Source: JAMZMI01 sp963848175
GTDB taxonomy: Bacteria; Bacteroidota; Bacteroidia; Cytophagales; Cyclobacteriaceae
Length of the DNA stretch: 64,000 nt
Assembly (NCBI GenBank): GCA_963848175.1
Contig: CAWKCO010000003.1
Span: 372,001-436,000 of the forward strand
Direction: 5' to 3'
Shown here: positions 34,008 to 43,026 of the stretch, in pieces
How the letters are laid out: each line of letters begins with the position of its first letter
Position numbering within the stretch: position 1 is the stretch's first letter
Made by a program: the position numbers and the translations under genes
Notes under the pieces: model-generated
The model's database searches: none
Told to the model about the DNA's origin: nothing
Seen by the model: the letters and a program-made list of their open reading frames with translations, nothing else

Positions 34008-34844
34008 TCATACCAGATTCATTTTATTTAGAATAATGGTTTTTCCTAATAATAACATTTTGAGGCTATTGGGAATTCTGATTCTTCTTTCTGTTATGTT
34101 TTCGGATGATTGTCTTTTAATTTTCTTAAAAAGTGATACGTAATATGTATAGGCGAGATACACACCAGCTCGGCTGGTTTTTGGGAGCTTCCGAATGCCA
34201 ATTAAAGCATGGTCAAAGTCCTTTTGAATGTCTGCTTCTATTTGTGATTTATTGGTTGAATTAAAATTGGTAAAATCTACGCCTGGAAAATACACCCTGC
34301 CTCGCTCGTCAAAATCGCTTTTTATATCTCTAAGGAAATTTACTTTTTGAAATGCTGCTCCTAGACTTTTTGCTGTGTCTTTAAGAGAATTGTAGTGATC
34401 TTGATCTCCATTGCAAAAGACCTTTAGGCACATAAGTCCTACTACTTCAGCAGAGCCATAGATGTATTCATGGTAGCCTTCGTCATTATAAGACTCTTTA
34501 TCTAAATCCATTTCCATGCTTTTCAGAAAAGCAGTAATAAGCTCGTGATCAATATTGTATTGGTTAACGACTAGCTGAAAGGAGTGGAGGACAGGGTTTA
34601 AGCTGATCTTTTGATCAATAGCGGTGAAAGTGTCCTCTTTGAATTGGGAGAGCAGTTGTCTTTTATCATAGGAATGAAAGGTATCTACAATTTCATCGGC
34701 ATACCTAACATATCCATATATGGCGTAGATGGGCAAGTGTAATGAATGGTGAAGGGTTTTGATTCCTAGTGTGAAGGAGGTGCTATAATGCTGCGTGATC
34801 AACTTACTGCATTTTAGTGCGGTTGTTGTAAAAAGGTCTTTCAT
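34008..34844 (-). CDS. crtB: Phytoene synthase
   Basis: 278 residues. Asp-rich motifs YADEIVDTF and NFLRDIKSDFDERGRVYFPG bind the diphosphates through Mg2+. Head-to-head joining of two geranylgeranyl diphosphates gives phytoene. Lies 25 bp downstream of crtI. Confidence 0.95.
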   Translation of the reverse strand: MKDLFTTTALKCSKLITQHYSTSFTLGIKTLHHSLHLPIYAIYGYVRYADEIVDTFHSYDKRQLLSQFKEDTFTAIDQKISLNPVLHSFQLVVNQYNIDHELITAFLKSMEMDLDKESYNDEGYHEYIYGSAEVVGLMCLKVFCNGDQDHYNSLKDTAKSLGAAFQKVNFLRDIKSDFDERGRVYFPGVDFTNFNSTNKSQIEADIQKDFDHALIGIRKLPKTSRAGVYLAYTYYVSLFKKIKRQSSENITERRIRIPNSLKMLLLGKTIILNKMNLV

Positions 34845-34869
34845 TCAGCTTTTGGTTGTTGGAATAAAT

Positions 34870-36339
34870 TTAGTTAAAATCCTTGGTTATTTCACGGCTA
34901 ACCACTTCTCCAGAAATAATGGATGGAGGTACGCCTGGGCCAGGAACTGTTAATTGCCCAGTAAAATATAGATTTTTAACTTTTTTACTTTTTAATGAAG
35001 GTTTTAATATAGCGGTCTGCATCAGGGTATTGGCAAGACCGTAAGCATTTCCTTTGAAGGAATGGTAATCTTCAATAAAATCTTTGTGCGCGTAGCTTTT
35101 TTTGAAAACAATATGATCACGGATATTCGTTTCGTTGAACTCCTCCAATTTTCGCATCGCCAAGTCAAAATATTTTTCTCGAATCTCCTCTGTGTCTGTC
35201 AGGTCTGGAGCAACAGGAATGAGAATGACGAGATTTTCACAGCCTTCGGGAGCTACAGATGGATCAGTCATGGATGTGGCTGAAGTGTAAAGCAGTGGTC
35301 TAGAAGGCCATTGAGGATTGGTGTAGATTTCATGTGCATGTTGATTGAAATCTTCATCGAAGAAAAGCACATGATGTTGCATGTTTTTCAATTTCTTGTT
35401 CACACCAATATAAAAGAGCAGCGAGGATGGTGCCATGGTACGTTTATTCCAGTATTCTGGACTGTACGCTCGGTAGGCTTCTGGAAGAAGTTTCTGTTCT
35501 ATGTGATGGTAATCTGCTCCGCCTACCACAATATCAAACTCATAGCTTTTGTTTTGTGTGAGGACTTTTTTGATATTATTATTTGAGAATGTGAATTCCG
35601 TCACTTCTTCATCAAAATAGAATTGTACTCCAAGTTCCTCGGCGAGATTGACCATTCCTTTCACGACATTATGCATTCCACCTTGAGGATACCACGTGCC
35701 GAGAGATAGATCAGCATAGTTCATGAGACTATAAAGCGCTGGTGTGTTTTGAGGTGTAGAACCTAAAAAAAGAACAGGAAACTCTATAAGTTGAATAAGT
35801 TTTTCGTTTTGGAAAAACTTGCGAATGTGCTTACTCATAGATGTGAATACATCCATTTGAAGAATGCCTTTGAGAAGTTTAATGTCTAAAAATTCGGTAA
35901 TCGATCGACTTGGTTTGTATACCAAGTCATTGATGCCTACCTCATATTTGTATTCGGCTTGCTTCAGAAATTGCCGAAGTTTCACAGCACTGCCTTTTTC
36001 TATTGATTCAAAGAGAGCTTCAAGTTCACCCATGTTTGCGGGCATGTCTATATAGTCTTCTTTGAATTTTACGCGGTAGGAAGGATCCAGACGGATCAGT
36101 TCGTAATAGTCCGAAGGGTTTTTGCCAAATTGGCTAAAAAAATGTTCAAACACATCGGGCATCCAGTACCAGCTAGGCCCCATATCGAAGCTAAATCCAT
36201 TGGCTTCCAATGCTCTGGCTCTGCCTCCAGGGGTGCTATTTTTTTCAAGCACGGTGACGTTAAATCCTGCTTTGGCTAGATGACATGCCGCAGAAAGGCT
36301 TGAAAAACCTGAGCCAATTACCCCAACATGTTTACTCAT
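34870..36339 (-). CDS. crtI: Phytoene desaturase
   Basis: 489 residues, full length. FAD-binding start VIGSGFSSLSAACHLAKAGF and C-terminal signature FTGQLTVPGPGVPPSIISG. CrtI converts phytoene to lycopene by successive desaturations at the membrane. It begins 7 bp after the ECF sigma gene and is probably in the same transcript. Confidence 0.96.
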   Translation of the reverse strand: MSKHVGVIGSGFSSLSAACHLAKAGFNVTVLEKNSTPGGRARALEANGFSFDMGPSWYWMPDVFEHFFSQFGKNPSDYYELIRLDPSYRVKFKEDYIDMPANMGELEALFESIEKGSAVKLRQFLKQAEYKYEVGINDLVYKPSRSITEFLDIKLLKGILQMDVFTSMSKHIRKFFQNEKLIQLIEFPVLFLGSTPQNTPALYSLMNYADLSLGTWYPQGGMHNVVKGMVNLAEELGVQFYFDEEVTEFTFSNNNIKKVLTQNKSYEFDIVVGGADYHHIEQKLLPEAYRAYSPEYWNKRTMAPSSLLFYIGVNKKLKNMQHHVLFFDEDFNQHAHEIYTNPQWPSRPLLYTSATSMTDPSVAPEGCENLVILIPVAPDLTDTEEIREKYFDLAMRKLEEFNETNIRDHIVFKKSYAHKDFIEDYHSFKGNAYGLANTLMQTAILKPSLKSKKVKNLYFTGQLTVPGPGVPPSIISGEVVSREITKDFN

Positions 36340-36346
36340 ATTTATT

Positions 36347-36856
36347 TTATTGCTTGGAATAGACTTTCAAAACATCTTTTAAGTCTTTGCGAGCAATATG
36401 AATACGATTTTTCACAGTACCAATAGGTATGTTTAATTTATCTGCAATTTCATGGTATTTGAATCCTTTGAAATGCATTAAAAACGGTATTTTATAAGTA
36501 TCCGAAAGTTGTCCCACAGCTTCATTGATATCTCTGAGTGCGAAATTTTCATAAGCACCATTCTGAATCGTCGAGTCCGATGAATTAATGTAGTGCAAGT
36601 TGTCTGTCGTGTCTATGAACGTGTTGCGACGTACCATTCTTTGATAGTTCGTAATGAAAGTGTTTTTCATTATGGTATACATCCATGCTTTCAGATTTGT
36701 CCCGTCGGCAAATTTGTCTCTGTTTCTGAAAGCTTTCATCATGGTCTCCTGTAGTAAATCATTTGCCTCTTCATGATCTCGGGTGAGCTTCATGGCAAAT
36801 GGTTTAAGTGATGCTGTGAGATGATCTACTTTGTATCCAAATTCTAAGCCTGTCAT
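36347..36856 (-). CDS. ECF RNA polymerase sigma factor in the carotenoid cluster
   Basis: 169 residues. Region 2 (LTRDHEEANDLLQETMMKAF, DGTNLKAWMYTIMKNTFI) and region 4 (YKIPFLMHFKGFKYHEIADK, IPIGTVKNRIHIARKDLK) are clear. No anti-sigma factor gene is adjacent. It sits between the MerR/B12-type regulator and crtI, like LitS next to LitR in Streptomyces, where the sigma factor drives light-induced carotenoid genes. Two AT-rich direct repeats lie upstream. Confidence 0.9.
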   Translation of the reverse strand: MTGLEFGYKVDHLTASLKPFAMKLTRDHEEANDLLQETMMKAFRNRDKFADGTNLKAWMYTIMKNTFITNYQRMVRRNTFIDTTDNLHYINSSDSTIQNGAYENFALRDINEAVGQLSDTYKIPFLMHFKGFKYHEIADKLNIPIGTVKNRIHIARKDLKDVLKVYSKQ

Positions 36857-36907
36857 AACGTCTATCGTTTAATTTAGATTAAAGCTACTATTTTGTTTAA
36901 TAAAATC

Positions 36908-37050
36908 AAATAAATGTTAAACAAAATGTTTTTTCTGAATATATGATTTGATAGTATTTTGAGATAAAATTGCTCTGAAATGAGGTGATAGCGATATTTT
37001 ATTGTTTAATTAATATTAAGTAAGTGTTAACAAAATGTTTTTAAGAATCA
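36908..37050 (-). promoter_or_regulatory. AT-rich direct repeats upstream of the ECF sigma gene
   Basis: Two copies of a 30-bp sequence with the core TGTTAA(A)CAAAATGTTTTT lie at 36908-36940 and about 37015-37048, in the gap between the MerR-like regulator and the sigma gene. The first copy contains the palindrome TGTTTAACA (TGTTAAACA on the other strand). These are candidate sites for the MerR/B12-type regulator. Confidence 0.4.
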
Positions 37051-37073
37051 ATGGATTGGTGAAGGTTGAATGA

Positions 37074-37969
37074 TCAAACAAGAAGGGCTTCTTGTTCCGC
37101 AATTTCTATCAGAGCCTCTGGGTGTGCGAAAATTTTGACATTGGAAGGTGGTATGATTCCTTGAGATACAACCTGATAACCTGATAGAAGGATGGTGCAT
37201 TTTGGGAATGATTGAGCTAGCCGATCAACATACGCTTGAATATCTGATGCGCCAGGAGTAGAAGTGATTATTGATAAGATGTAGTCTGGTTGATAGTGTT
37301 CGTATGCAGATTGTAAATCCTGAAACGGAAGAGATTGACCTAGATAAACGGATCTATTTTTACGTGATTTTACAATTAGGTCTGCAAAAAGTAGGCTTAT
37401 TTCATGTAATTCTCCTTCGGGAAGAAAGAGTAAAAACTTTTTGGCCTTCGGTCGGGGTGGGTAGTACTGGCCGTCAATAGCTACGACGAGCTTTTGGCGA
37501 ATAAGATTAGACATAAAATGCTCTTGGGCTGGATTTACGGACCCAGTTTGCCACAATATGCCGATTTTAATAAGGAATGGGTAAATGATATTGAGCATGG
37601 TTTTCTCAAATCCCATTTTCAGTGTATTCTGAGAAAGGATTTTTTCGAATCGCTCCTCATCCAAATCAATCATGGCGATGGTAAGTGCTTGAATCTGATC
37701 GTCGAAATTGGAGGTTCGATTCGGTGATTTCTATGATAGATTTCTGAATTTCACTTTCAGAGCATTTTTGCAATCTTGGAGATTTTAATTCCATGATTGT
37801 TGAGCAGTGCTACGTTTAGTAGTAGTTTGAGGTCTTCATCACTATAGGTTCTGATATTTGTTTCGGTACGATCTGGGCTGAAAAGATTATATCGCTGCTC
37901 CCATATTCTTATGGTGTGGGCTTTTATACCTGATAATTGTTCCAAATCTTTGATGGAAAATTTACTCAT
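37074..37969 (-). CDS. MerR-family regulator with cobalamin-domain-like C-terminus (CarH/LitR type), frameshifted
   Basis: One gene read in three frames. 37969-37757 encodes a MerR HTH (FSIKDLEQLSGIKAHTIRIW, EQRYNLFSPDRTETNIRTYS). A middle stretch in a second frame gives CSESEIQKSIIEITESN, and the third frame (RTSNFDDQIQAL, then 37673-37074) gives the helical bundle and Rossmann-like B12 domain. Both joins fit one extra base, the first in an AAAAA run. The CarH signature W-x9-EH is present (Trp41, Glu51 and His52 counted from the ATG at 37673), and GELHEIS keeps the cobalt-ligand His but has Ser instead of Gly in ExHxxG. The gene lies beside the ECF sigma factor and crt genes, so it is probably a light-responsive repressor of pigment synthesis. 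Confidence 0.85.
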
Positions 37970-38043
37970 CGTTTTAGGTGTCCGTGCGACTTATTAGGTT
38001 ATGGTTTTTCGAGATGCCCTGTTAACAAAGAACCAGCGGAATG

Positions 38044-38685
38044 TTAATTTGTTTGCGAAAGTAAGAAGATAAGCAAAGCTAAAAAGAATAACACTTGCGT
38101 TAGAAGCAGGGGGGTGGAGATAGGGTTTCGACTTTTGATATTTAATCGCGTATAGAGTATCTGAATGACGAGGGAAGTGAAAAACCACCCAATGTAGTTA
38201 CTCAATGGGATGGTGTTGTTTTGCCATTGCCAATAAGTTAGGAATATGGCCACTGGTTCTATGATCACGTCTATGAGTGTCATGAGTGCTGCAGCGGAGA
38301 GCGCATTTATCCACCACGCCGAACTGATTCGGTGAGCCAAATGGCCTGTGGTGTAGCTGAGAATAAACCAATTGACACCAATGAGTAAAGGTGTGCTGAA
38401 CACTTGAATACCCAAGGCTTTTCCGTAGTTGTATTCGCCAAATATCAAGCCCGTATTGATTCCCAATATTTCCACTCCAAGACCAATAAGGAACGCTGCT
38501 ATTAAAAACACCCAGAAGGTAGTATCTCTTTGCTCATGTCCCAAAGTAAGCAAGGCCGCAGAAATAAGGAGATTGGCAGGAGTGAGGCTGATCATTAAAG
38601 GCCGGGTATATGGCCAGATGATGCCCATGACACCTACCATGTGGAGTATGATAATAACTAGGATTGCAAGCTTGTTTCTATTCAT
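38044..38685 (-). CDS. cruF: CruF-like carotenoid 1,2-hydratase (DUF422)
   Basis: 213 residues with about six to seven membrane segments. The DUF422 signature is clear: GVEILGINTGLIFGEYNYG, TPLLIGVNWFILSYTTGH and ALMTLIDVIIEPVAIFLTYW. CruF adds water to the psi end of monocyclic or acyclic carotenoids, giving a tertiary alcohol. With CrtZ and a beta-cyclase in the same cluster, the product may be a monocyclic hydroxylated pigment such as saproxanthin or a myxol-type compound. It is the first gene of the minus-strand cluster. Confidence 0.88.
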   Translation of the reverse strand: MNRNKLAILVIIILHMVGVMGIIWPYTRPLMISLTPANLLISAALLTLGHEQRDTTFWVFLIAAFLIGLGVEILGINTGLIFGEYNYGKALGIQVFSTPLLIGVNWFILSYTTGHLAHRISSAWWINALSAAALMTLIDVIIEPVAIFLTYWQWQNNTIPLSNYIGWFFTSLVIQILYTRLNIKSRNPISTPLLLTQVLFFLALLIFLLSQTN

Positions 38686-38779
38686 TGCTTATTCAGAGGG
38701 CTTTCTTATCGCTACTTTCAATAAACCAAGTTTCTTCGAATTGGTTTAGATGACTCATGCAGTGTGAATTTCTAACGGT

Positions 38780-38787
38780 TATCTTTG
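38780..38787 (+). promoter_or_regulatory. -7 box (TATCTTTG) of the DUF4286 gene
   Basis: An exact TAnnTTTG box 28 bp before the ATG at 38815. No TTTG lies at ideal spacing upstream. Confidence 0.5.
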
Positions 38788-38814
38788 TGCCAAATTAGAA
38801 ATAGGAGTAAAGAT

Positions 38815-39120
38815 ATGATAGTCTACAATGTGACGGCCAATGTGTCGGAAGAGATTGCTGATGAGTGGGTAGCTTGGATGAAGGAAACGCACATTTTGCG
38901 TGTGATGGAGACGGGTTGTTTTGAGGGATTTAAAATCTTGAGAATGGTGGGTAATCAGCACAATGCAGATGGGCTCACATTTGCTGTTCAGTATTTTGCA
39001 AAAGACATGAAGACCATGAATCTATATGCCTCGCAATATGCCCCTGTTTTGCAGCAAGCAGTATTCGAGCGCTATGGCGAAAAGGTGCTCTCGTTTCGTA
39101 CGCTGATGGAAGAAATCTAG
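38815..39120 (+). CDS. DUF4286 family protein
   Basis: 101 residues from the ATG at 38815 (the frame is open from 38785, inside the promoter). The sequence MIVYNVTANVSEEIADEWVA, WMKETHILRVMETGCFEGFK and LTFAVQYFAKDMKTMNLYAS is typical of this Bacteroidota-specific family, which has a ferredoxin-like fold and unknown role. Its stop overlaps the end of the convergent GNAT gene by 4 bp. Confidence 0.85.
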   Translation: MIVYNVTANVSEEIADEWVAWMKETHILRVMETGCFEGFKILRMVGNQHNADGLTFAVQYFAKDMKTMNLYASQYAPVLQQAVFERYGEKVLSFRTLMEEI

Positions 39121-39563
39121 AAATTGATATTGCAGTTGAGCCATTCATCTTCGATGATGGCATCATATTTTTTGTAAAGATTGATGGCGGGCTCATTCCA
39201 ATCTAGCACCTGCCAGGTCATTCCTGTGCATTTGGTTTGCTTCGCAATATTGATGGTTTCTTCGAAAAGCAATTTCCCTATTCCAGATCCTCGTTTCGAT
39301 TCGGTTACAACCAAGTCTTCCAGGTAGAGGCGTTTGCCTTTCCATGTAGAGTAGCGGTAATAGTACATGGACATGCCTACTACTTGCTTGTCATCCTCGG
39401 CTACAATGAACGCGAAGATAGGGGTTGAGCCAAACCCATCTTCTTCCATCATGGCAAGGGTGTTGGTGACCTGCTCTGGAGCTTTTTCAAAAAGCGCTAG
39501 CTCTTTTATAAGCTCCAATGCTGCTGGTAAATCTTCCTTTGTTCCTTGCCTGATGGTCGTCAT
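39117..39563 (-). CDS. GNAT-family N-acetyltransferase
   Basis: 148 residues. Acetyl-CoA binding motif A is visible as LYLEDLVVTESKRGSGIGKL, followed by CTGMTWQVLDWNEPAINLYK. The sequence resembles the diamine/spermidine acetyltransferase-like branch (MTTIRQGTKEDLPAALELIK, FALFEKAPEQV-type segments), so a small amine may be the substrate. It overlaps serS by 1 bp and follows it in the same direction. Confidence 0.85.
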   Translation of the reverse strand: MTTIRQGTKEDLPAALELIKELALFEKAPEQVTNTLAMMEEDGFGSTPIFAFIVAEDDKQVVGMSMYYYRYSTWKGKRLYLEDLVVTESKRGSGIGKLLFEETINIAKQTKCTGMTWQVLDWNEPAINLYKKYDAIIEDEWLNCNINF

Positions 39564-40840
39564 TATTTTGAGATTATTTTAAAGCCTGTATATGGTTGAA
39601 GTACTTCTGGGATAAGAATGCCTTCTGCTGTTTGGTTGTTTTCTAGCAATGCAGCTAAAATTCTTGGAACGGCCAATGCACTTCCATTCAGTGTGTTTGC
39701 TAAGGTTTTCTTGCCGTCCTTGTCTTTGTATCTGAGCTTCAAACGATTGGTTTGATAAGCTTCGAAATTGGAAACAGAGCTAACTTCTAGCCATTTTTCT
39801 TGAGCAGCAGAATATACTTCAAAATCGTAAGTTAGCGCTGAGGTGAAGCCCATATCTCCACCACAAAGTCTTAATATTCTGTAAGGCAGGCCTAATGACG
39901 AGACAAGTTTCTCTACATGTGCCACCATGTCGTCTAGTGTTTTATAAGAGTCTTCGGGCTTGGTCACCTGCACTATTTCCACTTTGTCAAATTGATGCAA
40001 TCTATTGAGACCTCTCACATGTGCTCCCCATGAACCTGCCTCTCTTCTGAAACACGGCGTATAGCCTACGTTTTTGATCGGTAAATCTTCCTCGTTCACG
40101 ATCACGTCTCTATATAGGTTTGTGATCGGTACTTCGGCAGTGGGGATGAGGAATAGCTTGCCGTCCGTCTCGTACATTTGGCCTTCCTTGTCGGGAAGTT
40201 GGCCAGTGCCATATCCTGATTCTTCGTTGATCAATATAGGAGGTTGAACTTCTAGATATCCTACTTCGGTAGCTTGATCCAAGAAGTAATTGATCAAAGC
40301 GCGAACCATCCGTGCGCCCTGCTTTTTGTATACAGGAAAACCAGCACCCGCTATTTTGGTGCCGAGCTCAAAATCAATAATGTCATATTCTGTGATCAAA
40401 TCCCAATGCGGTTTTGCGCCAGCATAGAGGTTGGGTATGGTGTCATCCACCACTTTCACAATCTCATTGTCTTCCGCACTCTTTCCTTTTGGTACGGAAC
40501 TGTGAGGGATGTTCGGGATGTTATAAAGTTGGTTTTGAAGGTCAGCCTGAATGGCATTGAGTTCATCATTGAGCTCTTTGCTCTTTTGCTTAAGATCGGC
40601 GGTCTCTTTTTTTGCAATCTCGGCTTCTTCTTTTTTTCCTTCTTTCATCAAAAGGCCGATTTTTTTTGCCATCTGATTGGAAACAGCCAAGACTTCATCT
40701 AGCGATTGTTGCGTCTTCTTTCTATTTTCGTCTGTGGATAAAATTTCGTTAAGAACAGATTTCGCATCTTTAAAGCCTCTTTTTTCTAGGCCTTCTACCG
40801 TTTTTTCAAACTGATCTTTAATCGCAACAACTTGTAGCAT
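39563..40840 (-). CDS. serS: Serine--tRNA ligase
   Basis: 425 residues. An N-terminal coiled-coil arm (about residues 30-105) that binds the long variable arm of tRNA-Ser, then the class II core: TAEVPITNLYRDVI, motif 2 FRREAGSWGAHVRGLNRLHQ, and motif 3 around LNGSALAVPRILAALLENNQ. Charges tRNA-Ser and tRNA-Sec with serine. Confidence 0.98.
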   Translation of the reverse strand: MLQVVAIKDQFEKTVEGLEKRGFKDAKSVLNEILSTDENRKKTQQSLDEVLAVSNQMAKKIGLLMKEGKKEEAEIAKKETADLKQKSKELNDELNAIQADLQNQLYNIPNIPHSSVPKGKSAEDNEIVKVVDDTIPNLYAGAKPHWDLITEYDIIDFELGTKIAGAGFPVYKKQGARMVRALINYFLDQATEVGYLEVQPPILINEESGYGTGQLPDKEGQMYETDGKLFLIPTAEVPITNLYRDVIVNEEDLPIKNVGYTPCFRREAGSWGAHVRGLNRLHQFDKVEIVQVTKPEDSYKTLDDMVAHVEKLVSSLGLPYRILRLCGGDMGFTSALTYDFEVYSAAQEKWLEVSSVSNFEAYQTNRLKLRYKDKDGKKTLANTLNGSALAVPRILAALLENNQTAEGILIPEVLQPYTGFKIISK

Positions 40841-41094
40841 TCGTTTGTCTTTTTATTAGCAGCTGCAAATTAAACGGCTTCTGTGTAAATATTGAAATAT
40901 GTTAATTTTTCTTGTTTATCGAATATTTCCGTGTTTTTTGAAAGTATATTTTGTGAAATCACTTGCAATGTGATATCATTGTGTCTCAATTCGAGTGACA
41001 ATCACGAATTTTACTATCCTTATCTAATTCCACACGGCAAATCCCCCGAGTTTTCAAACGGATTACCAGTTCTATTTAACCTACTTATTATTTT

Positions 41095-42855
41095 ATGTAC
41101 ACCTTAGATGATTTGAGTGTAAGACTACTTTCTGAGCTGAAAGATATAGCCGAAGGTCTAGGCATCAAGAATGCCAAAAAAGCAGCAAAACAAGATTTGA
41201 TTTACCAAATTCTCGATGTTCAGGCGACCATGCCGGATACAGAGATTCAAAAAATTAAAAAAGAGACAGCAGTGAAGCCTTCACCTGAGAAGAGTGAAGA
41301 AGCAACGAAAGATGCCTCTGCTGAGCCAAAGGCGGAGAAAAAGCCTGCTCCACGCAAGAAACCAAATCCAAGAGAGAAGCCAGCCCCACGAGAAAAAGTC
41401 GAGGCGAAAGCTGAAAAAGCTCCTGAAAAAGAGGCGGCAGCTCCTAAGGTAAGCAGTGACTCTGCTGATCTTTTGAAGTCTCTGGATATTGAGTTGGAAG
41501 GCGCAGAAGCACCTAAAATAGACTCTACTCCTGATTCAAAACAAGAAGCTGAAAAGCCGAAAAGAGATCAGGATAAACGTCCTAAAAGACGTGAGGATGG
41601 CGAGGAGAAATCTGAAGCCAGACCTCCACGTGAGCCGAGAGAGCCACGTGAGGAGGGCAATAAAGAAAATAAAAGAGACGAAAATAGAAGACCAGAGGCA
41701 AGAAGCAAAAAGGCTCAGTTCAATGAAGATATCAAAGATTTTGATGGAGTCATTGAAAATGAAGGGGTTCTTGAAATCATGCAAGATGGCTATGGTTTCT
41801 TAAGATCAAGTGATTACCACTATCTGGCGTCTCCAGATGATATTTATGTATCTCCATCTCAAATCAAACTTTTTGGTTTGAAAACAGGTGATACAGTAAA
41901 AGGTCAAATCAGACCGCCAAAAGACGGAGAGAAATACTTTGCATTGCTGAGAGTTTCTAGCGTCAACGGTAAGACTACTGAGGAGATTAGAGATAGAATT
42001 GCTTTCGAATACCTTACCCCACTTTTTCCTGAGGAAAAACTGAACCTAAGCACTCGACCAGACAACTACTCTACGCGTATCTTGGATTTATTTGCTCCGA
42101 TAGGTAAAGGTCAGAGGGGAATGATTGTGGCACAGCCAAAAACTGGTAAAACGGTACTCTTGAAGCAAATAGCAAATGCAATAGCGGAGAATCACCCGGA
42201 GGTGTATTTGATGATCCTATTGATCGATGAGCGTCCTGAGGAAGTTACAGATATGGCTCGCTCTGTAAGAGCCGAAGTAATCGCTTCTACTTTTGATGAG
42301 CAAGCTGACAAGCACGTGAAAGTGTCGAGCATTGTGCTGGAGAAAGCCAAGAGAATGGTGGAATGTGGACATGATGTGGTGATTCTTTTGGATTCTATCA
42401 CACGTCTGGCAAGAGCGTATAATACTGTGGTGCCTTCTTCTGGTAAAATACTTTCTGGTGGTGTGGATGCTAATGCGCTACACAAGCCTAAGCGTTTCTT
42501 CGGAGCAGCTAGAAATGTAGAAAATGGCGGGTCTTTGACCATCATCGCTACTGCATTGATCGAGACTGGTTCTAAGATGGATGAGGTGATCTTTGAAGAA
42601 TTCAAAGGTACTGGTAACATGGAGCTTCAGTTGGATAGAAAACTATCTAACAAGCGTGTGTATCCTGCCATTGATGTGCCGGCTTCTGGTACTCGACGTG
42701 AGGACTTGCTTATGGATAAAGATGTACTGAGCAGAGTTTGGATACTCAGAAAGTACATGTCTGACATGAATAGCAACGAGGCAATGGAATTCTTGCTAAG
42801 CAAGATGAAAGGCACTCGAAATAATGATGAGTTTTTGATTTCTATGAACGGGTAA
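41095..42855 (+). CDS. rho: Transcription termination factor Rho with long N-terminal insertion
   Basis: 586 residues. An N-terminal Rho_N helical domain (LDDLSVRLLSELKDIAEGLG) is followed by about 150 residues of charged, low-complexity sequence rich in Lys, Glu, Pro and Arg, then the cold-shock RNA-binding domain (GVLEIMQDGYGFLRSSDYHY) and the ATPase core: Walker A IVAQPKTGKTVLLKQ, Walker B VILLDSITRLARAYN, and the secondary channel region RRFFGAARNVENGG-like (KPKRFFGAARNVENGGSL). Insertions of this type are common in Bacteroidota Rho. The last 20 codons and the terminator are duplicated at 43680-43795. Confidence 0.96.
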   Translation: MYTLDDLSVRLLSELKDIAEGLGIKNAKKAAKQDLIYQILDVQATMPDTEIQKIKKETAVKPSPEKSEEATKDASAEPKAEKKPAPRKKPNPREKPAPREKVEAKAEKAPEKEAAAPKVSSDSADLLKSLDIELEGAEAPKIDSTPDSKQEAEKPKRDQDKRPKRREDGEEKSEARPPREPREPREEGNKENKRDENRRPEARSKKAQFNEDIKDFDGVIENEGVLEIMQDGYGFLRSSDYHYLASPDDIYVSPSQIKLFGLKTGDTVKGQIRPPKDGEKYFALLRVSSVNGKTTEEIRDRIAFEYLTPLFPEEKLNLSTRPDNYSTRILDLFAPIGKGQRGMIVAQPKTGKTVLLKQIANAIAENHPEVYLMILLIDERPEEVTDMARSVRAEVIASTFDEQADKHVKVSSIVLEKAKRMVECGHDVVILLDSITRLARAYNTVVPSSGKILSGGVDANALHKPKRFFGAARNVENGGSLTIIATALIETGSKMDEVIFEEFKGTGNMELQLDRKLSNKRVYPAIDVPASGTRREDLLMDKDVLSRVWILRKYMSDMNSNEAMEFLLSKMKGTRNNDEFLISMNG

Positions 42856-42910
42856 TTCCATTCGAAGAATCTAGATAATGAAAACCTCGGCGCAAGTCGG
42901 GGTTTTTTTT
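42793..42910 (+). repeat. rho 3'-end direct repeat, copy 1 (with terminator)
   Basis: This segment covers the last 20 codons of rho, its stop and its terminator (stem AACCTCG at 42883-42889 with CGGGGTT at 42898-42904, then T8). An almost identical 116-bp copy lies at 43680-43795, on the far side of a vapBC pair. Confidence 0.9.
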
Positions 42911-43026
42911 AGTTATGGTGTGGGGAAAGAATTGCAGGGCGGTCTTTCATTGCCTAATCACTATTGGAGGCGATGAACTTATTTTGTGAATTGTGTGTAA
43001 ATTGATGTGTGAAACAAGGTGTGAAT

